Assembly: GCA_937896665.1 (NCBI GenBank)
Contig: CALBNS010000102.1
Location: forward strand, 1 to 19,460
DNA from: an uncultured Clostridia bacterium
GTDB taxonomy: Bacteria > Bacillota > Clostridia > Lachnospirales > Lachnospiraceae
Reading direction: 5' to 3'
Length of the DNA stretch: 19,460 nucleotides
Below the pieces are notes generated by a model that did no database searches, was not told the origin of the DNA, and worked only from the letters and a program-made list of their open reading frames with translations. The position numbers were made by a program, and so were the translations under genes. Shown one piece after another: positions 1 to 5,791 of the stretch (its first letter is position 1; each line of letters begins with the position of its first letter).

Positions 1-57
1 TTTTATGCAAAGTTGTACAATCAGAAAATGGCAGATTTACGGGATGTGCGACTATAA
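1..57 (+). CDS. 3' end of a plus-strand reading frame (partial, possible transposase)
   Basis: Reading frame 1 is open from the window edge and ends at TAA 55-57. It encodes an 18-residue tail ending in QKMADLRDVRL. It is the only candidate plus-strand gene in a window where everything else reads minus. It sits directly against the point where the ParA frame is broken (near base 84), which is what the 3' end of an insertion-sequence transposase would look like. Eighteen residues are too few to name a family, and an open frame this short can occur by chance, so both the gene and its nature are inference. Confidence 0.3.
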   Translation, partial: FYAKLYNQKMADLRDVRL

Positions 58-75
58 ACTTTCCATAATTACTTA

Positions 76-129
76 CTATGCATAACCAACTCCACCTTTC
101 TGATTTGCGATTGCTATTATTTTAGCCAT
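76..129 (-). pseudogene. ParA/Soj-type ATPase, broken inside Walker A
   Basis: The frame starts at ATG 129 with an AGGAGGG ribosome binding site 8 nt upstream. It reads MAKIIAIANQKGGVG and then leaves the family sequence (Tyr-Ala-stop, TAG at 76-78). ParA/MinD-type deviant Walker A motifs continue KGGVGKTT, so the break falls right before the P-loop lysine. Intact ParA proteins are about 250 residues or more and use ATP to segregate plasmids, chromosomes or integrative elements; this remnant cannot. The start overlaps the 3' end of the upstream excisionase-like gene by 13 nt, so the two were once an operon. The family similarity stops at about base 84/85, consistent with an insertion or deletion junction. 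Alternative: an assembly junction or a recombination scar instead of an insertion sequence. Confidence 0.7.
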
Positions 130-374
130 GAACTGTACCCTCCTATAACGCGAAATGTCTCTAAGTATTTTTCAAATGCAATAGTATCTATAAGAACTGT
201 CTTCTCAAGCTTTATAACGGCATTTCCGTCATAAGCCAGCTCCATAAATTTCTTTTCACAGAACGGATATCTTTCAAGTGCTTCCTTTTTTCTAAGGAAT
301 CTTCGAACATAGATATCTAGCTTCTGTTCTTTTTGCATTTCCTTCGCTAAGATTTTGATTTCTTCCAGTGTCAT
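117..374 (-). CDS. DUF6462-like / excisionase-like small DNA-binding protein
   Basis: This 85-residue protein resembles the DUF6462 / Tn916 Xis-like winged-helix proteins of Clostridia mobile elements. Recognisable features are a central segment ending in AVIKLEKTVLIDT, a short hydrophobic strand typical of the wing, followed by FEKYLETFRV, the usual closing signature of that family. Such proteins are thought to bend DNA at element ends or regulate integrase reactions; no integrase is visible here. The start is well supported by AAAGGAGGTTATTTATG. It lies downstream of the rpsR operon terminator, and its 3' end overlaps the start of the broken parA, suggesting a mobile-element maintenance operon. 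Family assignment is from memory of the motif pattern; the exact role is inferred. Confidence 0.65.
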   Translation of the reverse strand: MTLEEIKILAKEMQKEQKLDIYVRRFLRKKEALERYPFCEKKFMELAYDGNAVIKLEKTVLIDTIAFEKYLETFRVIGGYSSWLK

Positions 375-426
375 AAATAACCTCCTTTTGATAATTAACC
401 AAGAGCAAGTTGTTTATGGAAGGGTA

Positions 427-464
427 CAAAAAAGCACTCTCTAATTGACAAATTAGAAAGTGCT
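427..464 (-). terminator. Rho-independent terminator of the rpsF-ssb-rpsR operon
   Basis: On the minus strand a 14-bp stem (451-464 pairing with 433-446, one G-T pair) with a 4-nt TGTC loop is followed by six T residues. It lies about 130 nt past the rpsR stop and separates the ribosomal operon from the excisionase-like gene. Read on the plus strand the same stem has only a weak T tract. Confidence 0.85.
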
Positions 465-513
465 CTTTATAAGCATTTTTACACTCTAACCGGGTATATT
501 AGGATAAATGAGA

Positions 514-550
514 GACCACTAAAGCCATATTTATTGGTCAAATATTGGTC
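514..550. repeat. TATTGGTC direct repeat with an inverted GACCA copy
   Basis: TATTGGTC occurs twice with an 11-bp period (532-539 and 543-550), and an inverted GACCA lies at 514-518. The group sits between the rpsR stop and the operon terminator, next to the mobile-element-like genes. One-turn spacing is typical of a protein-binding site such as an integrase, excisionase or repressor arm site, but nothing in the sequence proves this. Confidence 0.3.
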
Positions 551-594
551 TTTCCTATTTTGAGAACCCCTCTAAACCCAGTACATACGCCAGA

Positions 595-858
595 TTAATC
601 CTGTACGTATGGCATTATTGCGATATGTCTTGCTCTCTTGATTGCTACTGTAAGAGCTCTCTGATGTTTTGCACAGTTTCCTGTGATTCTTCTTGGAAGA
701 ATTTTTCCTCTTTCAGAAACATATTTTCTTAATTTAGCCACATCTTTGTAATCGATTTCGTTGTTTTCTTTACCACAGAATACACATACTTTTTTTCTTC
801 TGCGACCGCCTCTTCTCTTCATTGGAGAATCAGCTCTATTACCTTTATCGTAAGCCAT
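595..858 (-). CDS. rpsR: 30S ribosomal protein S18
   Basis: Small-subunit protein bS18, which binds 16S rRNA as a heterodimer with S6. Family sequence is clear over IDYKDVAKLRKYVSERGK and LPRRITGNCAKHQR, ending in the usual basic helix. The frame opens at a TTG (864), but the AGGAGG site sits only 2-3 nt from it and 8 nt from ATG 858, so ATG 858 (87 residues) is chosen. It is the cysteine-containing form: C25-x2-C28 and C62-x2-H65 could form a zinc site, unlike the cysteine-poor S18 of Bacillus subtilis. It is the last gene of rpsF-ssb-rpsR. A small hairpin (883-887 with 893-897) lies in the 62-nt gap from ssb. Confidence 0.97.
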   Translation of the reverse strand: MAYDKGNRADSPMKRRGGRRRKKVCVFCGKENNEIDYKDVAKLRKYVSERGKILPRRITGNCAKHQRALTVAIKRARHIAIMPYVQD

Positions 859-920
859 TGTCAATACCTCCTATTTTATTCTCGAATACGCGATTCGTTT
901 ACTACACAATCAATCATCGT

Positions 921-1358
921 TTAGCTGAATGGTAATTCCTCATCAATTCCGTCAGGAATATTCATGAACCCATCTCCAATATCTGCACTTGGTGATGGAG
1001 CAGGACTTGCCTGATAGTTATTGTTCGATGCACTCGCAGCTTTGCTTTCTGCAAATTCTTGTTCCTCAACAACAACATCTGTTGTGTAGACTTTTACACC
1101 ATCACGGTTTGTATAGCTCCCTGTCTGAATACGGCCTGTCACTGCAATCTTTACACCTTGGCGCAAATATCTTTCAGCAAACTCTGCTGCTCTTCCAAAT
1201 GCTACACAATTAATGAAATCTGCTGTTGCCTCTCCGTCACGTCTAAAACGACGATCTACTGCTAATGTGTATCTTGCAACTGCTGTTGCATTCTCGCCTT
1301 GCGAATATCTAACTTCAGGATCTCTTGTCAAACGTCCCATTAAAATTACTTTATTCAT
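921..1358 (-). CDS. ssb: Single-stranded DNA-binding protein
   Basis: This 145-residue protein binds ssDNA at replication forks and recruits repair and replication proteins. An OB fold fills roughly residues 1-105 (MNKVILMGRLTRDPEVRY start, DFINCVAFGRAAEFAERYL in the middle, GRIQTGSYTNRDG strand). It is followed by an Asn/Ala/Ser/Pro-rich linker and an acidic tail, DEELPFS. The tail normally ends in Phe; here a serine codon precedes the stop. It lies between rpsF and rpsR, the usual Firmicutes order, 17 nt after rpsF, with an AAGGAA ribosome site. Many Firmicutes carry more than one ssb; this is the replication-type copy by context. Confidence 0.96.
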   Translation of the reverse strand: MNKVILMGRLTRDPEVRYSQGENATAVARYTLAVDRRFRRDGEATADFINCVAFGRAAEFAERYLRQGVKIAVTGRIQTGSYTNRDGVKVYTTDVVVEEQEFAESKAASASNNNYQASPAPSPSADIGDGFMNIPDGIDEELPFS

Positions 1359-1375
1359 ACGATTCCTTCTTTCCC

Positions 1376-1663
1376 TTATGCTTCCTGTCTAACGCATAAA
1401 TATCTGAGAACATTGTCCATGATGCGGAGTCTTGATTCAAGCTCTGCCGGAACTGTAGCATCAGATTCGAAGTGGATGAAGTAGTAGTATCCTTCTCTCA
1501 TCTTTTGAATTTCGTAAGCTAATCTTTTCTTACCCCATTCATCAACGTCAGAAACTTGTCCACCGAAACGAGTAATGTAGTTTTGTACTTTTTCGATAAC
1601 CGCAGCTCTGGCATCGTCTTCGATTTTTGCATTGACAACAACTGCTAATTCATATTTGTTCAT
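1376..1663 (-). CDS. rpsF: 30S ribosomal protein S6
   Basis: Ribosomal protein bS6 (95 residues), partner of S18 in the central domain of the small subunit. Typical segments are the N-terminal MNKYELAVVVNAKIEDD, then GGQVSDVDEWGKKRLAYEI and the C-terminal RIMDNVLRYLCVR; length is normal for the family. ATG 1663 is preceded by AAGGAGG at good spacing. It opens the rpsF-ssb-rpsR operon. A leader hairpin (1691-1711) lies just upstream of its ribosome site, where an S6:S18-responsive structure is found in other bacteria. Confidence 0.97.
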   Translation of the reverse strand: MNKYELAVVVNAKIEDDARAAVIEKVQNYITRFGGQVSDVDEWGKKRLAYEIQKMREGYYYFIHFESDATVPAELESRLRIMDNVLRYLCVRQEA

Positions 1664-1690
1664 GTCTCTTGCACCTCCTTATGGTCTCTG

Positions 1691-1711
1691 GCCCCCAACT
1701 TCTTTGGGAGC
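1691..1711 (-). promoter_or_regulatory. rpsF leader hairpin (possible S6:S18 autoregulatory element)
   Basis: On the minus strand GCTCCCAA (from 1711 down) pairs with TTGGGGGC across an AGAAG loop, giving an 8-bp stem with one G-T pair. It is not followed by a T run, so it is not a terminator, and it ends about 20 nt before the rpsF ribosome site. S6:S18 feedback on rpsF leaders is known in other bacteria. The specific CCG-bulge motif was not recognised here, so the function is inference. Confidence 0.35.
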
Positions 1712-1715
1712 AAGG

Positions 1716-1745
1716 AATATAATATATCACAATTTGGTATGATAA
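1716..1745 (-). promoter_or_regulatory. Weak candidate promoter for rpsF
   Basis: On the minus strand TTATCA (1745-1740) is separated by 18 bp from TATATT (1721-1716). It lies in the 89-nt gap between the DUF951 gene and rpsF and would start transcription right at the leader hairpin. The -35 match is poor and the area is AT-rich, so transcription from upstream is equally possible. Confidence 0.25.
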
Positions 1746-1752
1746 CATATGT

Positions 1753-1950
1753 TTATCTGGATTTCAAGCTTTTTTTCAATTCTTTCGTGTTCTTTTCGAC
1801 CAGTTTTCTTGCTATCATAATCTGATGACCACACCCTGTACATTTCAGCCGGAAATCCGCACCAACTCTCAATATTTCCCACTCAAAACTGCCGCATGGG
1901 TGTTTTTTTTTCATTCTAACCACGTCGCCAACTTCGTAAATATCAGCCAT
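1753..1950 (-). CDS. DUF951 family protein (YyzM-like)
   Basis: This 65-residue protein matches the DUF951 pattern: YEVGDVVRMKKKHPCG at the start, then WEILRVGADFRLKCTGCGH and a basic C-terminus. C19, C37, C40 and H42 could bind zinc, giving a small zinc-ribbon-like fold. Members are widespread in Firmicutes and commonly sit next to ychF or rpsF; B. subtilis yyzM is an example. The biochemical role is not established, though the constant association with translation genes suggests a translation link. It begins 8 nt after the sortase stop with AGGAGGT overlapping the junction, so it is co-transcribed with the sortase and perhaps with rpsF. Confidence 0.85.
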   Translation of the reverse strand: MADIYEVGDVVRMKKKHPCGSFEWEILRVGADFRLKCTGCGHQIMIARKLVEKNTKELKKSLKSR

Positions 1951-1958
1951 AGGACCTC

Positions 1959-2759
1959 CTACTCAACCATCGCTTCACTAATTTTCACACCATGTACAAG
2001 ATATCTCTCATCATCTCTGACGTTCGTACAGGTCGACAGACTGACAATCTGCGAGTCAGTAGTGACTTCCACACCGGTCGCATATGCCGACATCTGCTTG
2101 ATATAGTCGATATAATTCTGAAATGCCTGCTCATCTTCGTAAAACATCTGGTAGCTGTCAGAAGTATCTTTTACTACGCCCGCCGAAAAAATCTGGTATG
2201 TATGCACCTTACCATCCGGTGTATAGATGTAAAAATATGGATGCTCTTTATAATAATTGTTATCTTTATATTTCAAAAGTCTTGCAAACATCGAGCCGTT
2301 TTTCATATTATGTCCGTAAATAAATGTATTCTGTCCACTGAAGTCGGCTGTATTCCGATAGTCCACAAACAATGTTCCAAGCTTATTGCTGTTTGCCTCA
2401 AATGTCTTTGTCAGGTATTTTTCATTATCCTTGCCCTGAACAACCGGATAATTAATCTCTGCCGGTTCGTCAAAACGAATCCAGCCCACAACATCAGGAT
2501 TAATCGCACGAAGTGCCTCAAAATCCACCTTAAACAACTCTTCTGTGTTTTCTCCGTCTCCGTTTTCTTTCTGTTCAATCCGGATAACCATGTCCTGTAA
2601 ATTCTGGTATTCTCCTTCACCAGTACTATATTCAGATAAAATCTTATATAGCTGGTAGCCCGAAAACAGCAATACCGCAACCGCAATTATTAATATAAGA
2701 TTAGATAACAAGTTGCTTTTTCTTTTCCGTCTGCCACGGTGATGTCTTTTTCTTTCCAT
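1959..2759 (-). CDS. Class B sortase
   Basis: A membrane-anchored cysteine transpeptidase that joins surface proteins to the cell wall or builds pili. The 266-residue form has a very basic N-terminus (RHHRGRRKRK), one transmembrane helix at about 17-38 and an extracellular sortase domain. The catalytic triad is visible: H150 in FIYGHNM, C244 in LSTCTN and R252 in DERYLVHG. The insert between the His and Cys segments and the INYPVVQ and GTLFVDYRN motifs are typical of class B. A longer frame opens at 2789, but it overlaps the murA terminator and lacks a ribosome site; ATG 2759 has AAGGAGG at 5-6 nt. No LPxTG-type or NPQTN-type substrate gene lies in the window, so this is an orphan housekeeping-style sortase by context. 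Confidence 0.93.
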   Translation of the reverse strand: MERKRHHRGRRKRKSNLLSNLILIIAVAVLLFSGYQLYKILSEYSTGEGEYQNLQDMVIRIEQKENGDGENTEELFKVDFEALRAINPDVVGWIRFDEPAEINYPVVQGKDNEKYLTKTFEANSNKLGTLFVDYRNTADFSGQNTFIYGHNMKNGSMFARLLKYKDNNYYKEHPYFYIYTPDGKVHTYQIFSAGVVKDTSDSYQMFYEDEQAFQNYIDYIKQMSAYATGVEVTTDSQIVSLSTCTNVRDDERYLVHGVKISEAMVE

Positions 2760-2794
2760 TATTGCCTCCTTCAAAAGCACTGTCGTCATGGTAC

Positions 2795-2822
2795 TAATAA
2801 AGGCGGGAACACACCCCCCGCC
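2795..2822 (-). terminator. Rho-independent terminator after murA
   Basis: On the minus strand GGCGGG (2822-2817) and CCCGCC (2807-2802) form a 6-bp GC stem followed by TTTATTAG. It begins 8 nt after the murA stop. It overlaps the upstream extension of the sortase frame, which supports the shorter sortase start. Confidence 0.75.
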
Positions 2823-2829
2823 TCTCTCA

Positions 2830-4122
2830 TTAGCTAACTTTTAATTTGAATTTTTGAATTTCTTTTTCGCTTGCAACCTTTTCAATCACTCCACCCAGAC
2901 TGCGAAGCTTCTCTTCAAATTGCTCATATCCGCGTTGAATATAAACAATATCATCTACAATCGTAATGCCATCTGCTGCCAGGCCGGCAATGCAAAGTGC
3001 CGCACCTGCCCTCAAATCCAACGCATTCACTCTTGCTCCACTCAAGCGGTTCACACCTTCAATAATCGCATAATTACCTTCCACTTTGACATGTGCACCC
3101 ATTCTTGCAAGCTCGTCTAAATATTTAAACCGATTTTCAAAAATACTCTCTGTAATAGTGCTTGTTCCTTCACATAGAGCTAAAGTCACGCCTATCTGAG
3201 GCTGCATATCTGTCGGGTATCCCGGATATGGCAATGTCTTTACATGAGTGTTCCTCAGGCGTCCTTTCGCTACTACTCTTACTGCATCATCAAATTCTTC
3301 CACTTCACAGCCAATTTCAACCAGCTTTGCCACAGTTGCTTCCAAATGTTTCGGAATGACGTTCATAACGGTTACATCACCTTTTGTCGCTGCGGCCGCA
3401 AACATGAATGTTCCCGCTTCAATCTGATCCGGAATCACCGAATATTCTGTCTTATGGAGTCTTGTCACACCTTTAATTTTAATCACATCTGTACCGGCGC
3501 CTTTAATATTGGCTCCCATACTATTTAAAAAATTTGCCACATCTACCACATGAGGTTCTTTTGCCACATTTTCAAGAATAGTAACGCCCTGAGCCATAAC
3601 TGCCGCCATCATAACATTAATCGTAGCTCCGACACTGACTACGTCAAAATATAAATGCGTACCCCTAAGCTGATCTGCTTCGGCAATAATCTTTCCGCCT
3701 TCAATCTCAACATCAGCCCCTAATGCGCGAAACCCTTTTAAATGCTGGTCAATCGGTCTGCTTCCGATATGACAGCCGCCAGGCAGTGCCACCTCTGCCC
3801 GACGATACTTACCAAGTAAAGAACCTAACAGATAATAAGAAGCCCTAATCTTCTTAATATAATCGTATTCTATACTAAAATCTCCAATACCGGAACCATT
3901 AATCTTAACCGTATGCCTGTCAACACGCTGGATTGTAGCTCCAATGCCACTCATTGCCTCCAACAAAACATTAATATCATTTACATCCGGTAAATTATCG
4001 ATTGTGACAGTTTCATCTGTCATAATTGCCGCTGCTAAAATTGCAAGTGCAGCATTTTTGGCTCCGCCAATCTCAACTTCCCCTACAAGCGGATTGCCAC
4101 CCTTAATAATATATTGTTCCAT
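2830..4122 (-). CDS. murA: UDP-N-acetylglucosamine 1-carboxyvinyltransferase
   Basis: Transfers enolpyruvate from PEP to UDP-GlcNAc, the first committed step of peptidoglycan synthesis, in the cytoplasm. Full length (430 residues). The numbering matches the well-known enzyme: K22/N23 in GGAKNAA, the fosfomycin-target cysteine at C117 in PGGCHIGSRPID and the catalytic D305 in GYPTDMQPQ. Cysteine rather than aspartate at 117 predicts fosfomycin sensitivity at the target. Firmicutes often have two MurA copies. A murA copy near the end of the atp operon also occurs in B. subtilis (murAA), suggesting this is the main one. It is monocistronic: its own promoter lies at 4234-4261 and its own terminator at 2795-2822. 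Ribosome site GAGGTG. Confidence 0.97.
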   Translation of the reverse strand: MEQYIIKGGNPLVGEVEIGGAKNAALAILAAAIMTDETVTIDNLPDVNDINVLLEAMSGIGATIQRVDRHTVKINGSGIGDFSIEYDYIKKIRASYYLLGSLLGKYRRAEVALPGGCHIGSRPIDQHLKGFRALGADVEIEGGKIIAEADQLRGTHLYFDVVSVGATINVMMAAVMAQGVTILENVAKEPHVVDVANFLNSMGANIKGAGTDVIKIKGVTRLHKTEYSVIPDQIEAGTFMFAAAATKGDVTVMNVIPKHLEATVAKLVEIGCEVEEFDDAVRVVAKGRLRNTHVKTLPYPGYPTDMQPQIGVTLALCEGTSTITESIFENRFKYLDELARMGAHVKVEGNYAIIEGVNRLSGARVNALDLRAGAALCIAGLAADGITIVDDIVYIQRGYEQFEEKLRSLGGVIEKVASEKEIQKFKLKVS

Positions 4123-4233
4123 TTCGCACCTCTATTGTTGGTTTTCTGTTCTATATCTAATAATTCCATTTACCTTGCTTATTAATTACGCACTTCATAC
4201 TCGTAAAACACTGGCTATTATTTTTGTGAATAT

Positions 4234-4261
4234 AGTATACCATAAAATAATTGTTTGTAAA
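4234..4261 (-). promoter_or_regulatory. Sigma-A-type promoter of murA
   Basis: On the minus strand TTTACA (4261-4256), a 16-bp spacer and TATACT (4239-4234) give a good vegetative promoter in the 183-nt gap between the aroK-like gene and murA. The predicted transcript has a leader of about 105 nt. No convincing riboswitch or attenuator was seen in that leader. Confidence 0.65.
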
Positions 4262-4305
4262 ATAATTTATTTTTCACAAATCAATCTCAATATACAGGTC
4301 TGCTA

Positions 4306-4800
4306 TTATTCAAACAGCTGTATTACTCTTCCAATTGTTTCACTTATAGTCAGACCATCCTCGCAAACTGTATAATCTGCGTATTTTTCAAACAAAACCG
4401 TCCTCTCGTCATACAACTCTTTCAATGTCTGCCCTTCTTTCAGCACAACACCTCGGCTTTTTGCATTATTTATTCTATTATAAATTGTTTCATAAGACAC
4501 TTTTAGATATACCACAGTCCCCGTTTTTCTAAAATGTTCCATGGCTTCCTCACAGTATACCACACTGCCGCCCGGTGCGATCACAGCTCTTTCCACCTTC
4601 AAATCACGGTTCACCTGATTCTCAATTGCAAGAAATCCTTCATTTCCCTCCTGCTCTATTATCTCTTTCAGCAGGCGCTTCTCCTGGTTCTGTATGAGTA
4701 AATCTGTATCAATAAAATCGTAGCCAAGACGTTTTGCAACAACGACTCCCACTGTGCTCTTTCCCACGGCAGGCATGCCGATTAAAACAATATTTTTCAT
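4306..4800 (-). CDS. Shikimate kinase-like protein, atypical substrate site
   Basis: A 164-residue P-loop kinase of the shikimate kinase (AroK) fold. The Walker A motif GMPAVGKST spans residues 8-16, with D31 and D33 in FIDTDLL (Mg2+ and substrate aspartates). A GG motif is at 77-78, lid arginine R116 is present, and R133 in YDERTVLFEKYAD matches the second shikimate arginine. The first shikimate arginine, in the usual GExxFRxxE motif, is replaced by leucine (L57 in GNEGFLAIE), and the GGG triplet is PGG. This suggests a weak or different substrate, so a symbol is withheld. No other aromatic pathway gene is nearby. It follows the Tyr/Arg-rich protein by 18 nt, likely in one operon. ATG 4800 has AAGGGAG upstream. 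Confidence 0.8.
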   Translation of the reverse strand: MKNIVLIGMPAVGKSTVGVVVAKRLGYDFIDTDLLIQNQEKRLLKEIIEQEGNEGFLAIENQVNRDLKVERAVIAPGGSVVYCEEAMEHFRKTGTVVYLKVSYETIYNRINNAKSRGVVLKEGQTLKELYDERTVLFEKYADYTVCEDGLTISETIGRVIQLFE

Positions 4801-4818
4801 ATGTATACTCCCTTTCCC

Positions 4819-5226
4819 CTAATAAAATCTTCGCCGGTTTCTTCTATGTCTGTTTCTGCGACGAAACAGTTCCTGAAACAGGATTATCTGTATTAAATCT
4901 TTTAAACGGTTATCTCTTTGCCTTCTTCCATCCTGAAACTGCTGGGTCGTCATTTCCATCTCTTCTTCAATCCCATCCATATTCTTTGCCTTTTCATAGA
5001 TACGGTTGCACATTAAGCGAATGTGCAGCTGGTCAGGATATTCGTCATAAATCACACTTCCTTCGTACGACATCCGGTCACATTCCTCCTCTACATAAGG
5101 GAGCAGCCGTCTCGCCGTCTCAGGATACATGCTTTTCATATACTCAAAATCACGTTGTTCCACTTTTTCATCATCATATTCCATCGGCATTGGATATGCC
5201 ATATAATACGGTAAGCGATAATCCAT
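4819..5226 (-). CDS. Uncharacterised Tyr/Met-rich protein with Arg-rich tail
   Basis: This 135-residue protein was not assigned to a named family. The N-terminus is rich in Tyr, Met and Pro (MDYRLPYYMAYPMPMEYDDE). The middle is helical and acidic, with PYVEEECDRMSYEGSVIYDE at about residues 43-62. A glutamine/leucine stretch precedes a strongly basic end (FRRRNRHRRNRRRFY). There is no signal peptide and no long membrane helix. I recall similar proteins next to atp/murA genes in other Lachnospiraceae, which suggests a lineage-specific conserved protein. The composition is reminiscent of spore-coat or nucleic-acid-binding small proteins, but that is only inference. It has its own promoter candidate (5261-5289) and is likely co-transcribed with the shikimate kinase-like gene. 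The ribosome site is weak (GGAAG). Confidence 0.75.
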   Translation of the reverse strand: MDYRLPYYMAYPMPMEYDDEKVEQRDFEYMKSMYPETARRLLPYVEEECDRMSYEGSVIYDEYPDQLHIRLMCNRIYEKAKNMDGIEEEMEMTTQQFQDGRRQRDNRLKDLIQIILFQELFRRRNRHRRNRRRFY

Positions 5227-5260
5227 TATCTACACTTCCATTCCATATACAGTCTAATAT

Positions 5261-5289
5261 AGAATATGCACAAATTTTCTTTTTGCCAA
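5261..5289 (-). promoter_or_regulatory. Sigma-A-type promoter candidate for 5226-4306 genes
   Basis: On the minus strand TTGGCA (5289-5284), an exact 17-bp spacer and TATTCT (5266-5261) lie between the atp terminator and the uncharacterised gene at 5226. Transcription would start about 28 nt before its ATG. Confidence 0.5.
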
Positions 5290-5346
5290 AGAATCTTTTC
5301 GCCTAAAGTTCCACGGTTCTTCATCGGAATACCGGGCAACGCAACA

Positions 5347-5369
5347 AGAAACCCGACTTGCGGGTTTCT
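5347..5369 (-). terminator. Terminator of the ATP synthase operon
   Basis: A perfect 9-bp stem (AGAAACCCG from 5369 down, pairing with CGGGTTTCT) with a 5-nt loop begins 8 nt after the atpC stop. The T run is interrupted (TGTTGCGTT), so termination may be partial, but position and stem fit the end of the atp operon. Confidence 0.75.
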
Positions 5370-5377
5370 CAATATTG

Positions 5378-5779
5378 TTACTTTTTAGCTGCATTGATTC
5401 GTGCTACCGCTCTTTTCAGTGCAAATTCGGCACGTCTCATATCCACACTTTTTTCTTTCCTTTTAAGGCGCTGTTCCGCGCGCTGTTTCGCACTTTTCGC
5501 ACGATCCATATCAATTTCATCCGGCCAGTTTGCATCCTCCGCCAACACGGTAATCCTGTCTGGAAGAATCTCTATAAACCCTCCCATGATCGCCGCCTTC
5601 TTTATTTCATCCCCACGATGAATTTTCATGACGCATGGCTCCAGAATAGTCGTCGTCGGGATATGGTTTTTATATACACCTCTCTGCCCGTCTACTGATG
5701 TGAATTCTAAGAAACTACTTTCACCTTCAAAAAATATTCCATCCGGTTCAATGATTTTTAATTCAAACAAATCTGCCAT
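5378..5779 (-). CDS. atpC: F1 ATP synthase subunit epsilon
   Basis: Central-stalk subunit that couples rotation to catalysis and can inhibit ATP hydrolysis. The 133 residues have the usual two parts: an N-terminal beta sandwich (FELKIIEPDGIFFEG, then MGGFIEILPDRITVLAEDANW) and a C-terminal helical hairpin rich in Arg and Lys (AKQRAEQRLKRKEKS) ending near 133. It lies 12 nt after atpD with GAGGTG upstream and is the last gene of the operon before the terminator. Confidence 0.96.
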   Translation of the reverse strand: MADLFELKIIEPDGIFFEGESSFLEFTSVDGQRGVYKNHIPTTTILEPCVMKIHRGDEIKKAAIMGGFIEILPDRITVLAEDANWPDEIDMDRAKSAKQRAEQRLKRKEKSVDMRRAEFALKRAVARINAAKK

Positions 5780-5791
5780 ACCTGCTCACCT

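Noticed and set aside
1992..2600. Long plus-strand frame (202 codons) opposite the sortase gene
   Set aside because: It is antisense to a sortase with an intact catalytic triad, lacks a good ribosome site and its predicted protein resembles no family.
2760..2789. N-terminal extension of the sortase
   Set aside because: There is no ribosome site before ATG 2789, and the extension abuts the murA terminator; ATG 2759 has a strong site.
4123..4305. Possible riboswitch in the murA leader
   Set aside because: The region is AT-rich with only a promoter recognisable; no GC stem or aptamer-like conserved core could be seen.
4734..5306. Plus-strand frame (190 codons) across the 4819-5226 gene and the shikimate kinase-like gene
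   Set aside because: Its composition looks like a shadow frame and it runs opposite two minus-strand genes with ribosome sites and sensible products.
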